A stretch of 64,000 bases of DNA. Source: Demequina muriae (lineage in GTDB: Bacteria > Actinomycetota > Actinomycetes > Actinomycetales > Demequinaceae). The DNA is taken from the NCBI RefSeq assembly GCF_030418295.1, contig NZ_JAUHQA010000001.1:744001-808000 (forward strand), in the 5' to 3' direction. Position 1 is the first letter of the stretch, and the number at the start of each line of letters is the position of its first letter. The notes under the pieces were generated by a model, which saw only the letters and a list, made by a program, of their open reading frames with translations, was not told the origin of the DNA and did not search any database. Below, piece by piece: positions 28,277-35,915 of the stretch. A program made the translations under genes and the position numbers.

Positions 28277-28293
28277 GGTGTCATCATGACACC
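28277..28293 (-). promoter_or_regulatory. palindromic operator directly before the HicB-like gene
   Basis: GGTGTCAT-C-ATGACACC is an exact 8-bp palindrome around one base and abuts the start codon at 28276. A CATGAT -10 six bases before the ATG would lie inside it, so a bound protein would block a leaderless promoter. Confidence 0.6.
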
Positions 28294-28358
28294 GCTGTGA
28301 CGCCAGCGCTAGTGGGGGCGGCCCTGGCCGGTGGGGCCGTCGCGGCTACTCTTCGAAG

Positions 28359-29036
28359 ATGGCCGACACCTGCGTCTCCCGCGTCCCCGTCTTCGCCGGA
28401 CTGTCGGAGGACGATCAGCGGACGGTGGCCGGGCTGGCGCGATCCACGCGCCTCACCGCAGGGGAGCTCGCCTACTCCGCGGCCGACGAACGGTCGCGCC
28501 TGATCGTGCTGCACACGGGCCACCTCAAGATCTTTCGGCTGTCCGCCGACGGCGCAGAGCAGATCGTGCGCGTGCTGGGTCCTGGCGAATTCACCGGCGA
28601 GACGTCGATCCTCACCGGACGCAGCCCAGCCGACTACGCAGCGGCGATGGATGACTGCCAGGTGTGCGTGTTCCGCCACGAGGATCTGGAGGCGCTGATC
28701 CGGCAGCATCCAGGCATCGGCATGCGGATGCTCGCCACGGTCAGCGAGCGGCTCGCGGTCACTGAGAGACGACTCACCTCGCTGACATCGCACGGGGTCG
28801 AGAGCCGCGTCGCCGACTACCTGCTGAGCCTGCCCGCCACCCGGCGCGATGGGGTGGCGACAGTAGACCTGCCCATGGCCAAGAAGGACGTCGCGTCTCT
28901 CATCGACACGACGCCAGAGAGCCTCAGCCGTGCACTCACGAGCCTGGCGGCCCAGGGTCTGATCTCCGTGGGCGCGGGGCGGTCGATATCGATCACGCAG
29001 CCTGCGCCGCTGCAGCGCCTGTCCGACGGAGCCTGA
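28359..29036 (+). CDS. Crp/Fnr-family transcriptional regulator
   Basis: 225 residues; TACTCT ends six bases before the ATG (leaderless type). The N-terminal cyclic-nucleotide-binding-type beta-roll (residues ~10-125, with LGPGEFTGETSILTGRSPAD) is followed by a dimer helix and a C-terminal winged helix. The recognition helix DTTPESLSRALTSLAAQG has Glu-x2-Ser-Arg, as in FNR, which predicts TTGA-type half-sites. There is no FNR-like four-cysteine cluster (only scattered Cys), so the signal is not an obvious Fe-S. Convergent with the Ni-SOD-like pair, which has such a box in its promoter. Confidence 0.88.
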   Translation: MADTCVSRVPVFAGLSEDDQRTVAGLARSTRLTAGELAYSAADERSRLIVLHTGHLKIFRLSADGAEQIVRVLGPGEFTGETSILTGRSPADYAAAMDDCQVCVFRHEDLEALIRQHPGIGMRMLATVSERLAVTERRLTSLTSHGVESRVADYLLSLPATRRDGVATVDLPMAKKDVASLIDTTPESLSRALTSLAAQGLISVGAGRSISITQPAPLQRLSDGA

Positions 29037-29451
29037 GGGTGCGTGCACGACGGTTCCACGGCAGCCGCCGAACGACCACGGCGTCGACACTCCCGAAAGC
29101 GACGAAGGGGTTCTCCCACACCCGGGAGTCGTCCGACGTCTCCGGGTCGTCGCCCGCCATGAAGTAGCTGAAGGCCGGCACCGACCACGACTGCGTGAAG
29201 GCTCCCCGCACTGCACGTCCCCCCGCGAGCGCAACGCCGTTGATGCTCAGGCGTCCGGCCTCGAGAGCGACGAGATCGCCGGGAAGACCGACCACGCGCT
29301 TGATCATCCGGTGCCCGCCATGACGGAACACCACCACGTCTCCGCGCGCTGCGGGGGCGCCGACGCGTCCGGCCGGCCGCGTGAGCAGCAGGTCGGACGG
29401 GCGGTACGTGGGGGCCATGGACTCCCCCACGACCCTGGCAAGACGCGTCAC
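28993..29451 (-). CDS. sodX: S26-type signal peptidase resembling the Ni-superoxide dismutase maturation protease
   Basis: 152 residues, GTG start with GAGGTG upstream, nine bases after the upstream gene, so clearly one operon. The Ser of RVVGESMAPT (residue 11) and Lys of HRMIKRVVG form the S26 dyad, and the family box GDDPETSDDSR is present. No membrane anchor is seen. It resembles the protease that removes the leader of NiSOD (SodX/CbiX-type) more than the long signal peptidase I. Its 3' end overlaps the convergent Crp/Fnr gene by 44 bases. The natural substrate is probably the protein encoded just upstream. Confidence 0.75.
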   Translation of the reverse strand: MTRLARVVGESMAPTYRPSDLLLTRPAGRVGAPAARGDVVVFRHGGHRMIKRVVGLPGDLVALEAGRLSINGVALAGGRAVRGAFTQSWSVPAFSYFMAGDDPETSDDSRVWENPFVAFGSVDAVVVRRLPWNRRARTLRLRRTGAAAAQAA

Positions 29452-29460
29452 GACAACACC

Positions 29461-30036
29461 TCAGTGCTGGTGGGCGTCCTCGGCGTGGGCGTGGTGATCG
29501 TGGTCCTCGCCCTCGGCGTACTTGAAGAAGTGGACGTAGGCGGCGAGGTACCGCCGTCCTGCCACGACGTCGTCCACGTCGAAGTCCTTGGCCGCCATCG
29601 CGGCGTGGAAGCGGTCGTGGAGCTCCGCTCGGCGCTCGTCGGGCACCATCGTCAGCAGCTCAGCGTCCGAATTCACCGCGATGGCCTCGTCGGCCGCGGC
29701 GACCACCGGGTCGATCGCGGTACCGGGCGCCTGAAGTCCGGTGAAGGCCACGCCCTCGCCCATGCGGTGAATCCTTACCAGGGTCTCGAGGAAGAGCCGG
29801 TCTGCGACCTCGGCCGCGCCAGTGCCGAGCGCACGGACCTGCAGGGCCTTGGCGAACACGTCGCGGAGCTCGGCCTCGCCGTCGGCGGGGATCCACGCGA
29901 GCGCATGGTTGATGTTGCCGGTCTCCAACGCAGTGCGGCCAGCCTTCGCCGCGGGGCCGTCGGCGGTGTCGCAGTGGGCCTCGACGGTGACGGGGCGCAG
30001 CGAGGCGAGCAGGTCGGTGATGCGCATGGTGATCAT
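29461..30036 (-). CDS. Ni-SOD-like leader protein with N-terminal His-Cys-Asp motif and His-rich tail (DUF6448-like)
   Basis: 191 residues; AAGGAG is 8 bases before the ATG at 30036. A 20-residue leader ends LRPVTVEA and is followed by HCDTADGP. Streptomyces NiSOD precursor reads KVTVSA-HCDLPCG at the same place, so the leader and the His1-Cys2-Asp3...Gly7 hook match, but Cys6 is Asp here. The rest (ETGNINHALAWIPADGEAEL, RDVFAKALQVRALG, FLETLVRIHRMGEG) is the family I recall as DUF6448, and the C-terminus is EDHDHHAHAEDAHQH. A metal-binding, leader-processed protein is inferred; dismutase activity is not, because of the missing Cys. Confidence 0.78.
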   Translation of the reverse strand: MITMRITDLLASLRPVTVEAHCDTADGPAAKAGRTALETGNINHALAWIPADGEAELRDVFAKALQVRALGTGAAEVADRLFLETLVRIHRMGEGVAFTGLQAPGTAIDPVVAAADEAIAVNSDAELLTMVPDERRAELHDRFHAAMAAKDFDVDDVVAGRRYLAAYVHFFKYAEGEDHDHHAHAEDAHQH

Positions 30037-30065
30037 GGGGTTCTCCTTCGTAGGTGATACCCCTG

Positions 30066-30107
30066 ACGCTACGGAGAGCGGCGCGCCAGCGCCTTGACGC
30101 ACGTCAA
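30066..30107 (-). promoter_or_regulatory. FNR-type box and -10 of the Ni-SOD-like operon
   Basis: TTGACGCACGTCAA (30094-30107) is a perfect TTGAC-N4-GTCAA palindrome. Its centre lies 32 bases from the centre of TAGCGT on the minus strand (30071-30066), which equals -41.5 for a start near 30059, the class II position for Crp/Fnr activators. The gene starts at 30036. The neighbouring Crp/Fnr regulator is the obvious candidate. Confidence 0.6.
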
Positions 30108-30124
30108 GCGCGCAGGTACCGGCC

Positions 30125-31225
30125 TCACATCCAGCGCTTGGCCTTGAAGACCCGATACAGCACGACCGAGAACCCGACCATGACACCCAGCGCGAGGGGG
30201 TACCCGAAGGACCAGTGCAGTTCCGGCATGTGCTGGAAGTTCATGCCATAGATCGCGGCGACGAGCGTGGGGGCGAACAGAATGGCCGCCCATCCCGAGA
30301 TCTTCTTCATGTCCTCGTTCTGACGCTCCGCCACCAGGGTGGAGTTCACGCTGAGGATCTGCGTCAGTGCCTCGCGGTACTCCGCGGTCTGAGCGCCGAT
30401 GCGGTCGAGATGGTCCTCGACGTCCTGCAGATAGGTCTGGAGCTCCTCGGCGACGTCGTGCTTGCGGAATCCGCCGCGCAGTCCATCCAGCACCTCGACG
30501 AGCCACGAGGTCGCGTGCTGGACGTCGATGACCTCCTGGGTGAGGCGATAGATCCGTTCGGCCACGGCCGCGTCGCCGCTGAACACCTGCCGCTCGATCT
30601 GCTCCTTGTCGATCCCGACCTCGTGCAGCACGGGCGCATAGCCGTCGACGATGGCATCGAGCAGTCGATAGGCGATCGCCTCCGGTCCCAGGTGCAGGAG
30701 ATCGCCGTCGAGCAGCGAGTCCAGGATGCGGCCGGCATCGGACCCCGCCACTGCATCGGCCGTCGTGCCGTCGATCCACACGCCGTCCTGACACAGCACG
30801 GCCGCCGCCCCCGGACGGACCAGCACGTGGAACTCGGCGAGATCGACCTCCTCGCGCTCGTCGTCGTAATGCGCTGAGCGCACCACCAGGAACAGGACGT
30901 CGCCGTAGCGCTCGAGCTTGGGCCGCTGACCGGCGTGGAGAAGGTCCTCGACCAGAATCGGGTGGAGATCCCAGGCCTCGGCCAGGTCGCGGATTGCCGC
31001 CGCGCTCGGGTCCGGATAGAGGAGGAGTGCCATCTGCTCGGGCGCTGCCGCTCCGTACTCTCGTGCGTCCGCAGGCGAGGTCCCTCGGGGCGCGGGCGTC
31101 GAGCGACCCTCCTTGACGAATCGGGTGAGGCCGACGTCCGAGCCGTGGGCCGCATCGGCCGTGGTGGGCACCGCGGAGCGCCGCCTGCCTGCCAGGCGGC
31201 TGGCCCTGTCGCGAACTCTGCTCAT
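30125..31225 (-). CDS. corA: CorA-family magnesium/metal ion transporter
   Basis: 366 residues from the ATG at 31225 (GAGGAG upstream); longer in-frame starts lack a site. Two C-terminal helices flank the pore signature YGMNFQHMPEL (Gly-Met-Asn). The large N-terminal cytoplasmic domain is acidic and helical (residues ~1-300), ending in the long stalk helix. CorA proteins move Mg2+, Co2+ or Ni2+ as pentamers. Nickel uptake would be a fitting partner for the NiSOD-like gene next door, but the spacing and its own start do not show co-regulation. Confidence 0.9.
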   Translation of the reverse strand: MSRVRDRASRLAGRRRSAVPTTADAAHGSDVGLTRFVKEGRSTPAPRGTSPADAREYGAAAPEQMALLLYPDPSAAAIRDLAEAWDLHPILVEDLLHAGQRPKLERYGDVLFLVVRSAHYDDEREEVDLAEFHVLVRPGAAAVLCQDGVWIDGTTADAVAGSDAGRILDSLLDGDLLHLGPEAIAYRLLDAIVDGYAPVLHEVGIDKEQIERQVFSGDAAVAERIYRLTQEVIDVQHATSWLVEVLDGLRGGFRKHDVAEELQTYLQDVEDHLDRIGAQTAEYREALTQILSVNSTLVAERQNEDMKKISGWAAILFAPTLVAAIYGMNFQHMPELHWSFGYPLALGVMVGFSVVLYRVFKAKRWM

Positions 31226-31295
31226 GCGTGTCTCCTCGGCATCGGCGTGCATCAGACGATGCGACAACGGTAGCCGCGTGCGCGATAGTCCCCGG

Positions 31296-31844
31296 CTAAG
31301 CGGCGTTGCCGGAATCGCCCTGGTGGCGCTCGACGTAAGGCAGCAGGCTTGAGCCGTCACCCATCGATCCCTCGGCGATCACCCCCAGCGATCCGTCCTG
31401 GTGCAGGATCACCACCTGCACGCTGTCGAGCGAACCGTGGCCGGACTGGCGGACGGCGGAGTGCACGTCTGCCTCGGTGAGCCGATGCTTGTGCAGGGCC
31501 TTCGACTGGAAGTCGCCGTCGTAGTAGAGCAGCACCGGGGGCGTGTCGAGCACGCGCCGCATGGCAGGCCACTTCGCGCGGATCGACGCGAGGGCCCACT
31601 GCACCCCGACCAACAGCACCAACGCGACGACCGCCTGGGCGAGGCCCACGTCCGATGCCGTGACGACGCGGCCGAACGCTGAGCCGAGAGTCACCGCGAT
31701 GATGAAGTCCAACGGGGTCATCTTCGCCATGGTGCGGGGTCCGGTCCCGCGCAGGAGGATGACCAGCGTGAGGTAGCCGACGGTGCCGACCAGCAGGGTG
31801 TGCCAGATGGGGGACCAGCCGGTCCAGAAGTAGCTCATGTCCAT
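31296..31844 (-). CDS. DUF421 (YetF-like) membrane protein
   Basis: 182 residues. Three N-terminal membrane helices (TLLVGTVGYLTLVILLRGTG, PLDFIIAVTLGSAFGRVV, AQAVVALVLLVGVQWALAS) precede a small cytoplasmic domain with TPPVLLYYDGDFQSKALHKH, RLTEADVHSAVRQSGHGSLD and VQVVILHQDGSLGVI, the pattern of DUF421. The role of the family is uncertain. It lies 70 bases upstream of corA in the same direction. Confidence 0.86.
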   Translation of the reverse strand: MDMSYFWTGWSPIWHTLLVGTVGYLTLVILLRGTGPRTMAKMTPLDFIIAVTLGSAFGRVVTASDVGLAQAVVALVLLVGVQWALASIRAKWPAMRRVLDTPPVLLYYDGDFQSKALHKHRLTEADVHSAVRQSGHGSLDSVQVVILHQDGSLGVIAEGSMGDGSSLLPYVERHQGDSGNAA

Positions 31845-31880
31845 GCGATCACCCTGTCACGGACGGCGCGGACCCACCGC

Positions 31881-32744
31881 TCATGACTTCTCGATGGGAA
31901 GCCAGAGCTCACAGTCCACGTGCGTCTCAGTGAGGTCGAGGTAGCGCACGATCGACGGGCCCGGCCGCTGCCTCCATGGGTTCGAGGGGAACCAGTCCGT
32001 GGCGGTCGACGCCCACAGCTGCTGCAGGGCATCCGGGAACGGGCCGCTGGCGCGGAAGACCGCCCACGTCCCGGCCTCGAGCTCGATCGCGTCGAGGTCG
32101 CTGGGCGCCTCGGTGGAGGCACTCACCGCGACACCATGGAGGTACGTCAGAAGCGACCCCTCTGGCGCATCTGGCTCCACATCGTTCGTGATGGCCAGGA
32201 TCCCCGCGGGGTCCGTGTCCGCCAGCGCCTTCAGTCGCGCGTGCTCCTCTGGAGCGATCGAGGCGATGTGGCGCTGAATGTGCGGGTTGACGCCGACGTG
32301 AATGAGCGGAACCTGGGCCGCGTGTCCCGCGAGCGTGAATGCAGGTCGGTGGGCGATGGTGACGTCCATCGGGGTGCTCCCTTCGACGCTCAGGCGAAAC
32401 CTGAGCATGGGTTGTGTGGTGAGCGGACCACCATGACGGCGCACGTCGGCCGGACCGGCGCCGTGCACCGACCTGAACGCCCGGCCGAAGGCCTCGACCG
32501 AGCCATAGCCGTAGCGAACGGCGACATCCAGGATGCTGACGTCGCTGGACACGAGGACGGCGCCGGCGAGGGTCATGCGCCGACGACGGACATACTCCGA
32601 CAGCGGCATCTGCGACAGGGCCGAGAACATCCGGCGCAGGTGGTACTCCGTCGTGCCGTGCTCTCGGGCGAATGCTGCGACATCGACACCATCGCCGGTG
32701 TCCTGCTCGACGAGGTCGACGAGGGCGTTGAGAGTGCGAATCAT
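31881..32744 (-). CDS. AraC-family regulator with GyrI-like effector domain
   Basis: 287 residues, AGGAGG strongly placed before the ATG. The N-terminal ~110 residues are the AraC double helix-turn-helix (FAREHGTTEYHLRRMFSAL, then ILDVAVRYGYGSVEAFGRAF). The rest (residues ~125-287) is a GyrI-like/effector-binding domain (HRPAFTLAGHAAQVPLIHVG, ending HVDCELWLPIEKS). Such fusions, like Rob and BltR-type regulators, bind small hydrophobic compounds and switch efflux or stress genes. Target genes are not evident from the neighbourhood. Confidence 0.88.
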   Translation of the reverse strand: MIRTLNALVDLVEQDTGDGVDVAAFAREHGTTEYHLRRMFSALSQMPLSEYVRRRRMTLAGAVLVSSDVSILDVAVRYGYGSVEAFGRAFRSVHGAGPADVRRHGGPLTTQPMLRFRLSVEGSTPMDVTIAHRPAFTLAGHAAQVPLIHVGVNPHIQRHIASIAPEEHARLKALADTDPAGILAITNDVEPDAPEGSLLTYLHGVAVSASTEAPSDLDAIELEAGTWAVFRASGPFPDALQQLWASTATDWFPSNPWRQRPGPSIVRYLDLTETHVDCELWLPIEKS

Positions 32745-32833
32745 GGGGTCCTCCTTTCACGCTCCATCGTCGCCGCGATGCGCGGCCCTGACCCGATAGT
32801 CCTGGCCCGATGGGATCGGTGCGACCCGTCCGG

Positions 32834-34192
32834 CTACGCGGAGGCGTCCTCGTCGCTGCGCGGGCCGAGCACGGCCCACTCTCGTGCCGGAATCTCTGCC
32901 GAGTCCGCGTCGGAGTCGATCGTGGCCTCGCCGGCGAGGACCTCGCGCGCACCCGGTGCCGTCACCTGCTGCGGCTCGTGCGACAGGTTGAGCGCCACCA
33001 CCAGGGCATCGTCGCCGGACGCGACCCTGTACGCGAGCACCTCGTTCGTGAGCTGCAGGACCTCCGTCGTCGCGCGGTGAAGCCACGAGTGCCGTCGGCG
33101 GATCCCGATGAGCTCGCGATGCAGCGCGAAGACCGGGCGGCCGAGCGGCGAGAGGTCGTCGGGGGACGGCGGGAAGACGGGCCGGATCTCGTCGTCGCCC
33201 CCTTCCCTCTCCTCCTTGACGCCCCGGTAGCCCTGTTCGTCGCCGTAGTAGATGGACGGCGTACCGCCCACCGTCAAGAGGACGACGACGGCGTGAGGCA
33301 GGAGCGCGGCGTGGGTGAGCCTGCTCGCGATGCGGGTGACGTCATGGTTCCCGATGAACGTGAGCGGCGCGTAGGCGGCGAGCAGAGCGTTGTGACGCTC
33401 GAAGGCAGAGGCGAGCTCGTAGAAGTTCGCGTCGTTGAGCGAGCTCCAGACGGCCTTCCACAGCTCGTACTGGGTCGTGGAATCGAGGCCGCCCGCCTCG
33501 ACCTCCGCCGCGTAGTCACCGTGGATGTACTCGCCCACGAAGTAGGCGTCGGGATGGCTCCGCCGCACACGCGCCGTGACCTCACCCCAGAACGACGACG
33601 GAACGGCGTACGCCGCGTCGAGCCGCCAGCCGTCGGCGCCGCGTGCCAGCCAGTGCTCCATGACCTCGACGACGAAGTCGGCGACGGCCGGCTCGTCGTG
33701 CCGGAGCGCCACCAGGTGATGGTGCCCCTCGAAGTCGCGGTACTCGGGCTCGTCGCCCGGCCCCGCGCCCTCGGGCCACTGCAAGGAGAACCACGCGCCC
33801 GCGTCGGCCGCTGGGCCGTGGGCGAGCACCTCCTGGAAGGGGCCGAAGGACCTGCCCACGTGGTTGAAGACGCCGTCGAGGAGCACGGTGAGCCCGCGCC
33901 GGTGGGCCTCCGCGATCAGGGTGTCGACGTCCTCTTCCGTGCCGAGCCGGGGGTCGACCCGGAAGTAGTCGGTGGTGTCGTAGCCGTGGGTCTCCGACGC
34001 GAAGATGGGGCCGAGCGCCAGGCCAGATGCACCGAGCTCCACGACGTAGTCGAGCCACGGCACCAGGTCCAGGAGTCGGTGGGGTTCCGCGGGCTCCGCA
34101 GTGGCGGTCTTCTCCGCTCCGGTGAACCCCAGCGGGAACACCTGCCACCAGATGGCGTGCTCAACCCAGTCAGGTTCCTTCACAGTGCTCAC
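32834..34192 (-). CDS. GH13-family alpha-amylase-like glycosidase
   Basis: 452 residues from the GTG at 34192 (AGCGAAGGGC upstream); a longer in-frame start at 34267 adds a basic tail without support. All four GH13 signature regions are present: LLDGVFNHVG (I), GADGWRLDAAYAV with the nucleophile Asp (II), DAYFVGEYIHGD with the acid Glu (III) and LTFIGNHDVTR (IV). No signal peptide, so it works in the cytoplasm on maltodextrins or another alpha-glucan. Exact specificity (maltogenic, neopullulanase-like, trehalose-related) is not readable. It lies alone after the AraC gene. Confidence 0.9.
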   Translation of the reverse strand: MSTVKEPDWVEHAIWWQVFPLGFTGAEKTATAEPAEPHRLLDLVPWLDYVVELGASGLALGPIFASETHGYDTTDYFRVDPRLGTEEDVDTLIAEAHRRGLTVLLDGVFNHVGRSFGPFQEVLAHGPAADAGAWFSLQWPEGAGPGDEPEYRDFEGHHHLVALRHDEPAVADFVVEVMEHWLARGADGWRLDAAYAVPSSFWGEVTARVRRSHPDAYFVGEYIHGDYAAEVEAGGLDSTTQYELWKAVWSSLNDANFYELASAFERHNALLAAYAPLTFIGNHDVTRIASRLTHAALLPHAVVVLLTVGGTPSIYYGDEQGYRGVKEEREGGDDEIRPVFPPSPDDLSPLGRPVFALHRELIGIRRRHSWLHRATTEVLQLTNEVLAYRVASGDDALVVALNLSHEPQQVTAPGAREVLAGEATIDSDADSAEIPAREWAVLGPRSDEDASA

Positions 34193-34302
34193 GCCCTTCG
34201 CTCGGGTCCCGACGGCGCGCCTCGGCCGGCTCACGCGTTGACGCGGGACTCCACGCCAGCCTGACACAGAACGATCGCGAGCACCGCGACCGCGTCAGTC
34301 GC

Positions 34303-34692
34303 CTACGAGAGCTTCTCGAAGACCATCGTCGCCTGAATCCGATCCCCTCCCCCGAAGCCGGAGCTCCCCGCCGCAGCCGTCGTGATCGTGTGCAGTCGGT
34401 ACCCGAGCGCGGCCTGGGCATTGATGGCCTTCTCGAGCTCGGTGAGGTTTCCCGATCCCGCGCTCCACATCTTCTCCTTGAGAACCACCTGGAGCACCAC
34501 GTAGCTCGCCCCGTGCGACCCCGGACGCGGCTGAGCCCCTGCGGCGGCGTCCGCTTCGATGCGATTCACCACCCCCGTCAGCCCGCCTGCGCGAGTCGGT
34601 GAAGGCCGGAAGTCGTCGGTCCACGTCTGGCCGTCCCACCACCGCTGCTGTCCGGAACCATCGTCGTACCAGCCCGCTTGAGCGTTCGCCAC
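34303..34692 (-). CDS. DUF2510-domain protein with DUF4177-like tail
   Basis: 129 residues, GTG start. The N-terminal ~30 residues are the DUF2510 tryptophan motif (AGWYDDGSGQQRWWDGQTWT) common in actinobacterial secreted or membrane proteins. After a short linker, VVLQVVLKEKMWSAGSGNLT and the end GYRLHTITTAAAGSSGFGGG recall DUF4177, a small beta domain. No membrane helix is present, so this is a soluble version. Function unknown. Confidence 0.77.
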   Translation of the reverse strand: MANAQAGWYDDGSGQQRWWDGQTWTDDFRPSPTRAGGLTGVVNRIEADAAAGAQPRPGSHGASYVVLQVVLKEKMWSAGSGNLTELEKAINAQAALGYRLHTITTAAAGSSGFGGGDRIQATMVFEKLS

Positions 34693-34828
34693 GATGCCCT
34701 CTTCTCGTCTCGAGACTCCGGGCCTGGCGTTGCAGTGCCCACTGTCGAGTCAAGGAGAGACTAGCGAGGAGCACCCCAGTCCGTACGATGCTCGTCGTGA
34801 CCCTGCTCGCCTCCGAGACCCGTAGCTG

Positions 34829-35746
34829 ATGCCCCCGCGCTCTCCCCTGCCACAGCGCCACGGGCTCGACGCGGCCTGGATACGCACGCCGGGCACCGCG
34901 GCCGATGCGCCAGCTCCGTGGGCGACGATGCGCGACTTCCTCGCGGCTCGGCTGCCCGCGCGCGCCATGGTCGACCAGATGCTGGAGGCGGGCGAGTTCG
35001 TCGACACTGCCGGGCGCCCGTGGGGCGGGGACGAGGCCTACCGGCCCCACACCTTCGTGTGGTTCCATCGCCCGCTCGCACCGGAGACGCCGGCGCCCTT
35101 CCCTCTCGACATCCTGGACGTGAACGAGCGCTTCGTCGTCGTGGACAAGCCGCACTTCATGGCCACCACGCCACGCGGGGCGCACGTGAGCGAGACCGCT
35201 CTGGTGAAGGCACGACTGGCCCTGGACCTTCCTGAGCTGGCCCCCGCGCATCGGCTGGATCGCCTGACCGCCGGCGTGCTGGTGCTGTCTGCTCGCCGCG
35301 AGTACCGCGGCGCCTATCAGGGGGTGTTCCAATCCGGCAGCGCGCACAAGACATACGAGGCCATCGCGCGCTACGACCCCTCGCTCGAGTTTCCGCGCCG
35401 GCTCACAGGTCGGATCGAGAAGCGCAGGGGGGTGATTCAGGCCCAGATTGTGCCGGGGGAGCCCAACGCGGAGACCCTCGTCGAGGTGGTGGAGGTCCGC
35501 GGCGGCTTCGCGCGCTACCGGCTCACTCCCACGACGGGCAAGACCCACCAACTGCGCGTGCAGATGTCGGCTCTGGGGCTACCGATCGTGGGTGACTCCC
35601 TGTACCCATCCATCGTGGACGTCGCGCCAGACGACTTCACCGACCCCTTGCAGCTCGTCGCGCGGCGGCTGCGGTTCGAAGACCCCATCGATGGCAGCCA
35701 GCGAGACTACTCGAGCGCTCGTCCGCTCGCGTGGCCTTCGACCTAG
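34829..35746 (+). CDS. RluA-family RNA pseudouridine synthase
   Basis: 305 residues from ATG at 34829. The catalytic Asp lies in HRLDRLTAGVLVLSA near residue 145, and KTHQLRVQMSALGLPIVGD completes the family signature. It isomerises selected uridines in rRNA or tRNA; the RluA subfamily with an N-terminal extra ~90 residues (no S4 domain seen) is typical of actinobacteria. Target RNA unknown. Confidence 0.9.
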   Translation: MPPRSPLPQRHGLDAAWIRTPGTAADAPAPWATMRDFLAARLPARAMVDQMLEAGEFVDTAGRPWGGDEAYRPHTFVWFHRPLAPETPAPFPLDILDVNERFVVVDKPHFMATTPRGAHVSETALVKARLALDLPELAPAHRLDRLTAGVLVLSARREYRGAYQGVFQSGSAHKTYEAIARYDPSLEFPRRLTGRIEKRRGVIQAQIVPGEPNAETLVEVVEVRGGFARYRLTPTTGKTHQLRVQMSALGLPIVGDSLYPSIVDVAPDDFTDPLQLVARRLRFEDPIDGSQRDYSSARPLAWPST

Positions 35747-35915
35747 CCTCACGTTCCACGCCAGGCACTCGGCACGCGTGGTGCGGCACGACGCCAGACG
35801 GCGACGGCGTTGCCATCGGACTGGAACTCGTCCCAATGGACACCGCGGTGCGACAGGCGTTTGATGGAAGCGCACCGGAATGGCGAGAACCGTGTGCCGG
35901 CGAAGGGAGCGTGCC

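Noticed and set aside
29461..30036. A classical nickel superoxide dismutase (SodN)
   Set aside because: The His-Cys-Asp start and leader match, but the second hook Cys is Asp and the rest of the chain does not follow SodN's length or sequence.
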